NCBI GenBank assembly: GCA_009823395.1
Contig: CM020506.1
Span: 23,548,501 to 23,612,500 of the forward strand
Length of the DNA stretch: 64,000 bases
Direction of reading: 5' to 3'
Source of the DNA: Thamnaconus septentrionalis
Taxonomy: Eukaryota; Chordata; Actinopteri; Tetraodontiformes; Monacanthidae
Of the stretch, positions 1-10,402 are shown piece by piece. Within the stretch, counting starts at the first letter, position 1; every line of letters begins with the position of its first letter. Under the pieces are notes generated by a model. It saw only the letters and a program-made list of their open reading frames with translations. It did no database searches and had not been told where the DNA came from. Both the position numbers and the translations under genes were made by a program.

Positions 1-1340
1 ATCATCTGCCTATGAGTAGTTGGGGTGAAATACAAAAATAGAGGAGATACAGAGAAAGAGAGAAAGGAGTAGAATGAGCCAGGGTGGCAGACAGGACAGA
101 GTGAAAAACAGATATACCAACCAGGCATTCACAAAATGGATATAGACACGAAGAATAGGAAATAATTCAAGGCTGCTGTCCACGTAGGCTGTAATTGTCC
201 ATGCTTTGGAAGGCCAGAGCCTAGCTCGATGAACAATCTGCCGATAGGACAAGTCCAGGTCCTAGGCGTGGTGGTGGGACAAAGCGATGACACCAAGACC
301 CCCAGGACAGCACAATCCAGCTCCTGGCGCAGTGGTCATCACCTGCCGGGGACACAGAGACTGCGGCAGTATCATGCATATCGAGCATATTGTACAAAGC
401 ATAATGAGAGCTAGTTTGGACAGAGTAAAAAGTCAAAGATTGATTGGGTGAGGAGAGTGATAGAAGCTCCGCCTGCACAGAGCAACGATCCCTGTAACGG
501 GAGTGAAAGATCTCCCTCCATGGAGTAAGCCTATAGCAGCTTAACTGACAGTGGATGGAATCTAACTATGGAGGATGATAAAGTTCAATTAGTCCCCTAA
601 TATAAGAAGGAGCCTGAGAATGAAGAGCTTTGTAAGTTAAAACTAGAATATTAAATTCAATTCTAAATTTGACTGGCAGCCAATGCAAGGAAGCTAAGAT
701 TGGAGTAATATGCTGCCTCCTTTTAGTTCCGGTTAACAATCGTGTCGCAGAGTTTTGGATTAACTGTAATGTCCTAAGGGACGAATTTGGGCATCCTGCT
801 AGTACCGAGTTACAGTAATCTAGCCTAGACGTAACAAAAGCATGGATTATTTTTTCTGCGTCTTTGAAGGACAAAAAACCTCGAATTTTGGCAATGTTTC
901 TTAAGTGGAAGAAAGCTGACCTCCCCACATTTTGTATATGAGAATTAAAGGTCAGGTCCTGATCAAAAGTGACTCAAAGGTTCCTCACAGTAGAACTGGG
1001 TGTAGAACCAAATAGACCACCTTGTCCATCAAAGGCTCTGTCCCTACTCTCTCGCGAGCCAAATATAATGACCTCAGTTTTATTGGTATTAAGCAACAGG
1101 AAATTCTGTCATCCAAGTTTTGACGTCACAAAGACAAGATTCTAATTTAGCCAACTGATGGGCCTCATTTGCCTTAAAAGACAAGTACAGCTGTGTGTCA
1201 TCTGCGTAAGAATGGAAACTGATGTTATGCTTTCTAATGATGTCACCAAGAGGTGACATGTAGGTGTTAAAGAGGAATTTTATGAATTGCGTTTTTGGTC
1301 GGAGATTGTCAAGTTGTCTGTGACAGCTTTTTTTCTTCAT
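1..1340 (-). mobile_element. L2-like LINE, 5'-truncated reverse transcriptase remnant
   Basis: Two minus-strand reading frames match the C-terminal half of an L2/CR1-clade non-LTR reverse transcriptase. Positions 1340-1089 hold the catalytic box, read as [11 protein letters not shown]. Positions 928-566 hold the segment SRLDYCNSVLAG and then HITPILASLHWLPV, both typical of the region after the RT palm in fish L2 elements. The frames do not join, so the copy is dead. Positions 1-560 look like its 3' part, because the same sequence (GATACTGCCGCAGTC and onward) recurs beside a second L2 remnant near 29.8 kb. The element lies upstream of transglutaminase copy 1. Confidence 0.8.
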
Positions 1341-1549
1341 TAATGTTTTTTTCTCCTTTTAATTTGCTGAGTAGCACTATAAAAAAATATAGGCACAAAC
1401 ACTTTATCCAGGATTCAGTGTGACTCTTCTTTCTTTTTCCTCTCTCTTTTAATTATTTCTATTTATTCATTTTTAGAAGAGGACATATTGATGTCTCTTG
1501 TTTTTCTTCATTCCGTAGCTATTTTCTTATCTCTGGGGGAAATTAAACT

Positions 1550-1584
<35 letters not shown>
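1550..1584. repeat. (AATC)n microsatellite
   Basis: About nine tandem AATC units lie directly after GGGGGAAATTAAACT. This could be the 3' tail of a LINE copy or an independent microsatellite. Confidence 0.9.
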
Positions 1585-1586
<2 letters not shown>

Positions 1587-1769
1587 TTATTTCATTCATT
1601 AGCTACAAATGCAATGTTCACCAGAAAAATTTTCAATTAGATACAAATAAGTGAGTGAAAGGCTACAGGAGTCTTGTTGGTACCTTTAAACCCCAAACTA
1701 ACAAATGTGCTCTTTGAAAGGGAAGAATAAAACTGTGATTACATGCCAACATAGGTTTTATTCTTTGCA

Positions 1770-1927
1770 CATCGACAGCACCATGCAACAGTTGCATGCC
1801 AACTTCATTCAAACAGGTTTGGTCAACCGATAAATTCAGGCGTGTCTCATTGACTATTGTGTCAGAGACTGCCTGCCAGTGTGCATTGAACTTTACAACT
1901 GCAACAAGGTGAAAACTATTTGGGAGA
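1770..1927 (+). promoter_or_regulatory. Promoter-proximal region and 5'UTR of transglutaminase copy 1
   Basis: This stretch is clearly homologous to the region before copy 2 (10237-10402). Shared blocks include GTTGCATGCCAACTT, a TATA-like box (GATAAATT at 1829-1836, where copy 2 has ATATAAAG) and ACAACTGCAACAAGGTGAAA just before the start codon. The conserved spacing of TATA-like box to ATG (about 95 bp) in both copies supports a core promoter with a short 5'UTR. The transcription start itself is inferred. Confidence 0.6.
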
Positions 1928-4900
1928 ATGACAGAGGAGTTTAAGGAATCGGGTGAGTGAAATTAACATCTTCACTGGCTGTGCTGCCGCAAAGTGACTT
2001 TGTGTTGATCTCTGTCAGTGTACATTCTTTCAGTAATAGCTGATGTTTTTAATGTTATGAGTGCTTTGCTACGTCGCTTGTGAAGGGAGTGGTGAAGCCT
2101 GTCTGTCCTACAGGGTAACAAGATGCATCTGCACAGCAAACCATTAAAAATGTTGGTTGTAGGACTCATTCACTGGTAAAACGCAAAACGTTTTTTGTTC
2201 CCGGAAGCAGATTGCAAGACTCTGCAGTTGCTTAGTATTAACTCAGTCTAGCTTTTAAATCTCTTGTGAGGAGCTGCCTGTTAAGGCAAAACAAGGAAGA
2301 GATAACATGTGGGAGAGTAAAATAAACAGCGAGAACAGTTGAAGGACAATTAATTCTAGCTAATACAGTTGATTCCTACCACGAGCAGGCTTTCTGAAAG
2401 TAATTACAGGTTTTGAGCCAATAATCAATGCAACAGCACACTCTCAGCAATGGGTACATCTTTTAGGGCTGCCCCAATTTTACTTGCAACACAGGAGACA
2501 GAAAATGAGCAAACACCATCATGCATGTTGATGAAGATGATTGATAATAATAATACATTTTCTTTATAAACCACTTTTCATTATAAAATCTCAAAGTGCT
2601 ACAGATATAAACAAAATTAAGAAAAAAACTGTAAATCAACACAATCAAAACTGAATCATCACTAAGAGACGGAGAAGCGGCGAACAAACAAACGCCAGTG
2701 TACTCTCTTGTCTTTTACCTTTAACACTCAAAAGCCTTTCTAAATAAAAATGTTTTCAAGGCAGGTGATAGTTAACTTTGTTTTCATCTATTTGTGTACT
2801 TCTGTTTGTGGACGTCGTACAAACAGAAACGCTGCCACACCTGTTATACTTAAGATCCCCTAAAATGTCACGCCATTTGTCAGAATGAATAATAAGGTTG
2901 GGCTGCATGAGTGACTACTCCAGAACAAAGTGAGCTATTCTTTGGCACAAGACTTAGTTTTAAATATATAACTTGCATTGCTTTCATCTTATTCCAGTTT
3001 AAGCTCCACAGTAACTGTCAGATAACAGGTCAGACAGTGGTTACATGACAACATGTAATAGGATACAATGGATCACTTTTGGATTTTGTTTTGTATTTTC
3101 TGCCACCCGTTAGAATAAGAAGAATTTCTCCAACATCAGTGATACAATACTGGCTAATGGTTGTGCAAACACCATTGTGACAGTGCACAGAATGGTGGGA
3201 AGAGAGTTTAGCAACAATGAGTTTGAGTACAAAACCACAGAAGGATAGTCGTCTCCTCCTGTGTTATTATTTCCATTCTGGAGTGACCCAATGTCTGTCC
3301 ATAGATCTCCTAGGAAAAGATTTGCTCATATCTGTTTGTTACACAGTGTTTGTGGAATTGGACCTCCTCATTGAAACCAACAATGACAAACACCATACCA
3401 GCGAGATTTCCGTGGATCAACTTGTCTTGAGGAGAGGCCAGCCCTTCAACCTGAGCATTAAACTGGCGCAACCGTTTGACCCCAACCGTGACCCACTGAA
3501 CATGAGTGCACAGACAGGTTGGTGCCAGATAAACCATGTTTCATTTGGAACAGTTCCTTTTCTGATTACACAGAGCCAAAATCCTAACTTATGAAATGCT
3601 AATGCAATTTATTACATCATTTGTGAAGAATACCTGCAAATCTGACATATGACACACCTTACATTAATGTTAGGTAAGGTCAGATGCCAAATCTTGTCAG
3701 AACCCATTGAGCCATCAATAATAATGAAATTGAATAATTTTTGGCTTTACAGGTGACAGTTGCCTAAATTAAGATATATATATATATTTTATTTTTTTTG
3801 GCAAATACATCTCTAACCAACAATTGCTCTGGTTCATGTAGGAAGCAAGCCAACTGAGGAAGCTGGAACCCTTTCGCACTTTGGTATTCCCGACAGAGTG
3901 AAGCGTTCACCAGCAGCAAAGGCTGTGTGGATGATCACTTGTCACCTAGACTCCTCAAACTCCATGCCTCGACAAGGCATCCTAAACCTTGATGTCACCC
4001 CACCAGCTGATGCACCCATCGGGGAGTACTCTTTGACCGTGGAACACAAATCCAAGACGGCACTTCTGGCAACATTGGTGTTGCTCTTTAAACCCTGGTG
4101 TCCCGGTAGGTCTGGCTCAGATGTTCTTCACAGGTCTCTTTAACCCAACCAAACACACTTGATAAAGGCAGTGGTAGAAAACGAGGGATTGACAATATCT
4201 TTCCTCATCAAGCAGCTTGGAGGTCTTTAAAACCAATAAACATTCCTAGCATACCTCATGGTTTATTGACTAATAATTGCTGTTGGCAGCTGGCATATTT
4301 TGGTTCTCATCTTCTTTGGTATTTCAGTTTAGTTACCTCCTATGCAATTTGGCAAGGTTCTGTGATGTTCAAGGTCGAGTTGCGCAAATTCCACCTCCCA
4401 GCATTTTTGAATCAGCCAGGTCGAGATATTCTGTCAATCGATCCACTCCAACCTCATCTACCTTATGTCCAAACACATCCAAAAGCAATAACTCACTGTC
4501 TATGTATTGCAGGTGACTCTGTGTTTCTGTCTGATGAAAAGGAGAGACAGGAGTACGTCATGAAAGAAGATGGAACTATCTTCAGAGGAAGTTGGAATCA
4601 TATCGAGCCATTTGATTGGGATTTTGGACAGGTGAACACACACAGATTTTCTGACAAGACACTTGGTTTTCTGAAGCCAACCTCTAAATTTTAGCTGAAC
4701 CTGAAGTGTAATATTATTAATCTAAAAGGCCAATCCCTGCATTGCCTATTTTTGTCTTTCATGCAGATGAAGTTTTTCTTTTTTTAAAACAATAAACATT
4801 ACACATCTTGGAAACACTTAAATGTTTTTTGGTGGTGTCTGGTTCCAGTTTGAGGATCGCATGCTGACAATTTGCATGAAGATCCTGGACCTCAACCACA

Positions 4901-6772
4901 AGCACAATGATGACGGCGCTGATGTCGCTGCTCGCTCGGACGCTATCTACGTTAGCCGAGTGATCAGTGCCATGGTACAACTAACCCACTGTCCTCTTTA
5001 GACTTATAGAACATTTTCTGTCAGCTCTTATGAGTTTCCAGGGGCATTCATTTGTTTTTTTAAGTAATGAAATAATTCAGCTGAATCTGCCAGCAAAGGT
5101 GTGAGGATAAGATTTTTTTTATTTTTTTATTATTATTTCCAGATTAACAGTGAAGACGACCATGGTGTCCTGGAGGGTCGCTGGGGGGGGCCCTACATCG
5201 ATGGGAAGTCACCCTCTCATTGGAGTGGCAGCCACGATATCCTACTGAAGTGGCTCAAACAAGACAGCCACCCAGTCAAGTACGGACAGTGCTGGGTGTT
5301 TGCCGGAGTGATGTGCACAGGTGAGCAGAAAAATGATGGAAGTTATTAGCTTCCTGTTTCCTTTCACAGCTGAATCCTGGCTGTAGCTCCGCCTCTTCCT
5401 CCTCAATGGATGCTGCTCAGTATGGTCATTTATCCGACAGCATGCATCTTTTTCACATTGGAACTTTGAAAGATGGATGGCTGAAAATTCGGGCTAGGAA
5501 CCTCAAATGGTTGCGTTGTGATGTTTGTCTGACATTGAAATATAAAAACACTGAAAAACAAAAGCAAAAAAAAAACTTTATCACAATGTTGATATGAAAT
5601 ATTCGGGTGCTGCTGTCTTGTGATCAATTAGCGTCTTTGTGTTTGCGTCTAGTTATGCGTTTCCTGGGCATCCCCTGTCGTGTGGTCACCAACTTTGAGT
5701 CAGCCCACGACACCAACAAGAACCTAATCATCGACACCTACTATGATGATAATGGAGTCAGAGAAAACGAGACCCACGACAGCGTCTGGTGAGAGGATTA
5801 TGAAATCAACTACTGTGTGATCTGCATTTTGAACACTGCAAGCGAGAACTCAAGTGACCTTTTTCTGAACCAGATAAACCAGTTTCCTCTGGGATGTGCT
5901 GCCAACACAGTCGTACATGTTGCTCCACACTGTTCTCAGCCGTACAGATGATGTGGGAACTCAAAATGTTAATTAACCGAGTGTTGCTTTCCAAATATCT
6001 GTGACCACACATGTGTCAGTCGTCGGACCTCGCCCTCTGCTCTGACTCTGTGACGCTTTCAGCAACCTTTCATTCACCACAATGCTCGCTCTGTAGCTAA
6101 TGTGCCTCAACAGCCACCATTTTAGTAGTGGTAGTACTGTGGATGTGCAAGCCAGTATTTCTTATATGTTTACTTCCAGTACTGAGAGCTGTTGCGGTTA
6201 AGCTCAAGAAATTGAGTTCTGTTTATAAAGTACTCGCTGCGCATGATCATTCCACAATGGCCATTGACCCAGATTTGTGAGTGTAATGCTGAAAATCTGA
6301 ATCTGAAAACATGACCATAAAAGAGGTTTCATTATGCAGTCAGGCATCGTTACAGGGTGACAATCAAGTCGAAGTTGGCTTCCTGTCAAACTTGAAGGTG
6401 TTCCCCCCAGTGGGTAACCACTGCTGTGTTTTAGGAACTTCCATGTGTGGTGTGAGGCCTGGATGAAGAGGCCAGACCTGTCCGGTAATGGCAGATTTGA
6501 TGGCTGGCAAGTTGTGGACCCAACACCGCAGGAGATGAGCGACAGTAAAACTTTCTCTGATTTTGTGGTTGCGCATTGTGACTGCATTCCATTTCCAGAA
6601 TGCAGTGATCTACAAGAAATATGTTAGCAATTTTACTGTTACAATTACTGAGAGGCCACAAGCAAGAAAACTTTTTAGAGCTGGGTTTAGTGAAGACAAC
6701 GGTGATGAAGAGATGATGTGTCGATACTTTCAGATTATTTAACTGGGTGACTCGCTCTCTCTCTCTCTCGGG

Positions 6773-6864
<92 letters not shown>

Positions 6865-8977
6865 GGAGGTGTTTACTGCTGTGGACCCGCACCAGTCAAG
6901 GCCATCTTTCACGGAGAGACACACCTGAACTACGACGTCCCATTTGTTTTTGCTGAGGTCAACGCCGACTGGAGAGAGTGGTGGGTGAGTGAGTCCAGAT
7001 TTTTTATCTTTGGCCACAAATACCAGAATGGTCACCAAGCGTGACAGAGTCAGTTACTCAATGTGCTCTTCTCGTCCATGTCAGGTCCAGGCAGACGGTT
7101 CGCACTTAAAGTGCTGGTCCGGCACTGAAGAAGTGGGAAGGAACATCTCCACCAAGGAGGTCGGCTCCAAGAAGAGGCTGGACATCACTAACAGTTACAA
7201 ACACACAGAAGGTGAGTTGACCTGCTGAGACACACAAAGCCTGACCACACCACCGGGCCTGTGTCATCATGCTGTTCTTGCAGGGAGCAAAAAGGAGAGA
7301 GACATCTTTAAATACGCCACCACCAGAAACTACTCCAAGGACGATGAGGAGGAGGCAGTGGGGCAGAGGAGGAGGAGGAGGAGGAGGAGGGGGATGAGGC
7401 GGAGGAGGAGGAGGAGGAAGTGGAGGACACAGGCAATGCCGGGATGGAGGAGAATGCAAACAATACCAGCACTGAGGACAACACTGACATCCCACCTCGC
7501 CCCAAACTGTCTCTGCGATTCCAAGAGGTACGTCACACTCTCTCATGAACTCTGAGCCAAATTTCCATTTGTCTGTTGTCATTTCATATGAAAAAATAAA
7601 CTAGTGGTACAGTAGTTTAACCTTCCAGTGTTGGTTTTTACATAGAGTTTGGTGGAGTACAAAAAAAGCACACGCCAACATTTCAGGACTTCAAAGGCTC
7701 AACATTACATTACAACTGACATTAGAGCCAGAACCGTAAAAGGACTACTGGTTTTCGTGAGGAGGTCCAACTGTGTAACGTTCCAACTATAAAATCATGA
7801 ATTCAGGAGGCCAAACCGGAGAACGGAAAGGACGTGAAGCTTAAGTTGGTGGTGCACAACAAAAACAAGGTGGACATGCCACTTTCCATCACCGTCAGTA
7901 TCCAGGCTATGAAGCACAATGGAACGCCGAGCACCAACATCAAAAAGGAGATGATAGAAGTGACTCTGCAGCCCAGCAAAGGTGAGACTATGATGGGTTG
8001 TTAATCCATCCAGAAATAACTGGAGAAGAGAATGTGTGAGAGAAAATGAATAAGAATCAACAACCACTAAAAAAATTAACATTTGTTCATCCTGAAGACC
8101 TGTCCGTGCCGATCCTGATCCCGTTTGCGCTCTACACTAAACCCATGCTGGACTGCGAGAGCATGAAGGTGTCGGCTGTGGTCACTAACAAACTGGATCC
8201 TGACCGGCCGCACCTGGCAAAGGACAATGTGGTGCTGGTCAACCCTCCCATCTCTGTCACTGTCAGTATTTTAACAAAAATAAACAAAAATATCTGTTTC
8301 GTTCACAGCTGCTATGTAATACACATTGCACTCTTACGACAATACAGCAATATCCCAGGTGTTGCAAAACTACATTTGGATCTGCTCCTTTATCAGCTTT
8401 CATAACACAGACGTTAAAAGTTGGTCCTTTCTGGCTCATGTACAATGTTGTTCCACTTTAATTGGTGGCGTTGTTGTTGGTAATAAATAAGCAAACAAAT
8501 GTCTGTACAGCCAGTGGCTCTAGTTGTCCCAGCTTGTTTGGCTGAAAGACGTTGAACTAGTCATGTGCAACGTGTGTGTGTGGGTGTGTTTTGCAGATAA
8601 CTGATAGTGTCAGAGTGGGGAAGCAGTGTCTGGCTGAGGTCAGCTTTAACAACCCCATCGACCTGACACTAACCAACTGCACTCTGACGTTCTCCGGCAG
8701 CGGCCTGCTGAAGGAGGAGTACGAGCTCCCGTGAGTGTGTGTGTGTGTGTGTGTGTGTGGTTCTATGTTGTGTTCCTTCTCCGTCATGCCTCTATCGTGC
8801 ATTTGTATTTTCAACAGACATGAAGATGTGAAACCCAACGACCTCATCCGAGTCAAACTCCCTATTGTTCCCTACAAGGCTGGTGAGAAGACGCTACTGG
8901 TGGACTTTGACTGCTCTAGCTTCAGAGACATCAAGGGCTCATGCACCGTCAACGTCAAACCCGCTTTCTCTAGTTAG
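1928..8977 (+). CDS. Transglutaminase (protein-glutamine gamma-glutamyltransferase), tandem copy 1, with an exon 11 frameshift
   Basis: A calcium-dependent enzyme that forms glutamyl-lysine cross-links between proteins. Fifteen exons: 1928-1952, 3347-3517, 3842-4105, 4513-4631, 4849-4974, 5143-5320, 5653-5788, 6435-6544, 6869-6984, 7085-7211, 7284-7527, 7807-7981, 8098-8261, 8597-8730, 8818-8977. All junctions are GT-AG and every phase agrees except at exon 11. Exon 1 encodes MTEEFKES and ends in phase 1. The catalytic triad is present: Cys about residue 285 in [10 protein letters not shown], His about 343 in NFHVW, Asp about 368 in [11 protein letters not shown]. The N-terminal beta-sandwich, core and two C-terminal barrels are all represented. 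Exon 11 is 244 bp; its frame shifts by one base near 7358-7363, so the spliced frame meets TGA at 7835-7837 and loses both barrels. A sequencing error in the G run is possible. The subtype (TGM2-, TGM1- or TGM5-like) is unresolved. Confidence 0.88.
4951..5105 (+). repeat. 155-bp tract identical to 13258-13412 (copy 1 side)
   Basis: From the last 24 bp of exon 5 (GTTAGCCGAG...) through intron 5 to GTGAG, all 155 bases match copy 2 with no difference, although the exons on both sides differ at many positions. Confidence 0.9.
5789..6434 (+). other. Intron 7 of transglutaminase copy 1, no gene
   Basis: No element is recognised. It aligns by eye with 17,170-17,400 of copy 2 intron 7 (shared TGGGATGTGCTGCCAACACA), so it represents the pre-duplication intron. 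It serves as a reference for which sequences were later inserted into copy 2. Confidence 0.7.
6755..6862. repeat. (CT)n microsatellite next to the exon 9 acceptor of copy 1
   Basis: Almost pure CT for about 108 bp, broken once by GGGTGA at 6770-6775. It ends 6 bp before exon 9 (6869) and so supplies the whole polypyrimidine tract of that acceptor. The matching intron of copy 2 has an ordinary acceptor (TCTCTTCTGCAG) and no CT expansion. Confidence 0.95.
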
Positions 8978-9393
8978 AGAACAAAATCTCTTCTTTCTTT
9001 CAAAAGTGTGATTTGATGAAATCCAGAAATGCTTGCAGGACCTCATATGTGTTCCAATTCTTATGCTACTATGAAAAGGCTTAACATGTTTTTAAGATCA
9101 AGGTCCCTCTGAAATGTGTGGTCCAAAAACCTACCTTTACGCTGTACTATGCTTCATATGAACATCTAAGGAAATCTTATTGCCAGCCCTATAAAGTTTT
9201 AAAAGGTGCATTACGCTTGCGCCACCTGCTGGCACACCTTTTTCACAGCCCGTTAGTTTCATGTATCCTGCCCCTTATGGATAGGGGTGTCCTGTTTCCT
9301 AAGAAAGCAGTGTTGGCAACCCTATTAACAAGTCTGACTGGGAACTAGCATGATAGCAAGTTTACCTACATTGATGGTGACATAGTAGCGCTT

Positions 9394-9397
9394 AATA

Positions 9398-9399
<2 letters not shown>
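9394..9399 (+). terminator. Candidate poly(A) signal of transglutaminase copy 1
   Basis: AATAAA lies 417 bp after the stop codon at 8977, just before a CAA microsatellite. Another AATAAA occurs near 9510. Which one is used cannot be told from the sequence. Confidence 0.4.

Positions 9400-9439
<40 letters not shown>
9398..9439. repeat. (CAA)n microsatellite
   Basis: About thirteen tandem CAA/AAC units in the spacer between the two transglutaminase genes. Confidence 0.95.
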
Positions 9440-9657
9440 ATGTCACCTGGTCATTAGCCTACCCAGCACCTGCATTTCTGTGGACTCAAACACACTACAG
9501 CAAACTGAATAAAACGTTTCAAGCTGCTAAGCAAATAAATTTCTTCATGAAAATGTTCTTGTGTCTTGTGTCCATTTCAGCAATAGATACATTATTTTAA
9601 GTAGACACAGGATCAAAGATGTCAGCCATTTCCTTTCAGTGGAGCTGTTTATCTGCA

Positions 9658-9874
9658 GACCTGGGCAAAGTACGGCCCGCAGGCCACATCCGGCCCGCTG
9701 TGCGTCCCTGTCCGGCCCGCGTCATAAATTACACGATCTACTGGTCGATCGCGTAGGTTGTTTGGCGCGATCGCATGGAGAGAACCCCCCACCCCCGACA
9801 AAACTTCTGTGGCCCTCCGACACGATTCAGCTTTCTCATCTGGCCCCTTGCAAAAAAATAATTGCCCACCCCCG
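9658..9874. mobile_element. hAT-like nonautonomous fragment
   Basis: The stretch begins CCTGGGCAAAGTACGGCCCG and ends TTGCCCACCCCCGG. It resembles the short hAT-derived element at 54275-54653, which has the same outer motif and internal GGCCCG runs. No convincing 8-bp target duplication is seen here, so the ends are approximate. It lies between the tandem transglutaminase genes. Confidence 0.5.
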
Positions 9875-10236
9875 GTCCACTGCATACACTGGAAAAATAT
9901 GCCATCTTGATTTCTGGGTCCAGTAGCATCATTAAATGTGTTTACATTTTTGATAGGTACCATAAGGTGGGATCCAGGGACTTTGAATTGCAATGTGTTA
10001 CTGCATGACTGCACTGGTCAAAAAAGATGCTCTTTTCGTATTAGTTTTTAGAGTTAACATTATCTTTTGTGTCAGGTGATGCAGTGACTTCACAAGGTAG
10101 TAAAAATTGCATCTTACAGCTTTTTGTTAGGTATTTTGACATACTCAATGGATTTTTACAAGGGTGGCCTATTATTTTTTTTATAATTGCATGAATTACT
10201 TTGAATTTTACACAATAGAAATGTTGCAATCAATTC

Positions 10237-10402
10237 ATCACTGGCATCATGTAACTGTTGCATGCCAACTTGTCAACTGCCAACTCAGGTTAAGGCTTGG
10301 CAAAGATATAAAGTCAGTCGGCGTTGCACCACAGATCAGAGTGTCATTGGCCAGTGTTCATCACACTTCACAACTGCAACAAGGTGAAAACTATTTGGGA
10401 GG
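10237..10402 (+). promoter_or_regulatory. Promoter-proximal region and 5'UTR of transglutaminase copy 2, with TATA box
   Basis: TATAAAG at 10307-10313 lies 96 bp before the ATG at 10403. The stretch is homologous to the region before copy 1, including TGCATGCCAACTTG and ACAACTGCAACAAGGTGAAAAC just before the start codon. A TATA-driven promoter with a short 5'UTR is inferred. Confidence 0.65.

Noticed and set aside
6431..7038. Long frames of repeated Arg-Glu or Ser-Leu around 6.75-6.9 kb
   Set aside because: They are translations of the CT/GA microsatellite on both strands and have no coding support.
7106..7582. Pro-rich minus-strand frame opposite transglutaminase exons 10-11
   Set aside because: It is the reverse reading of the acidic GAG tract of exon 11.
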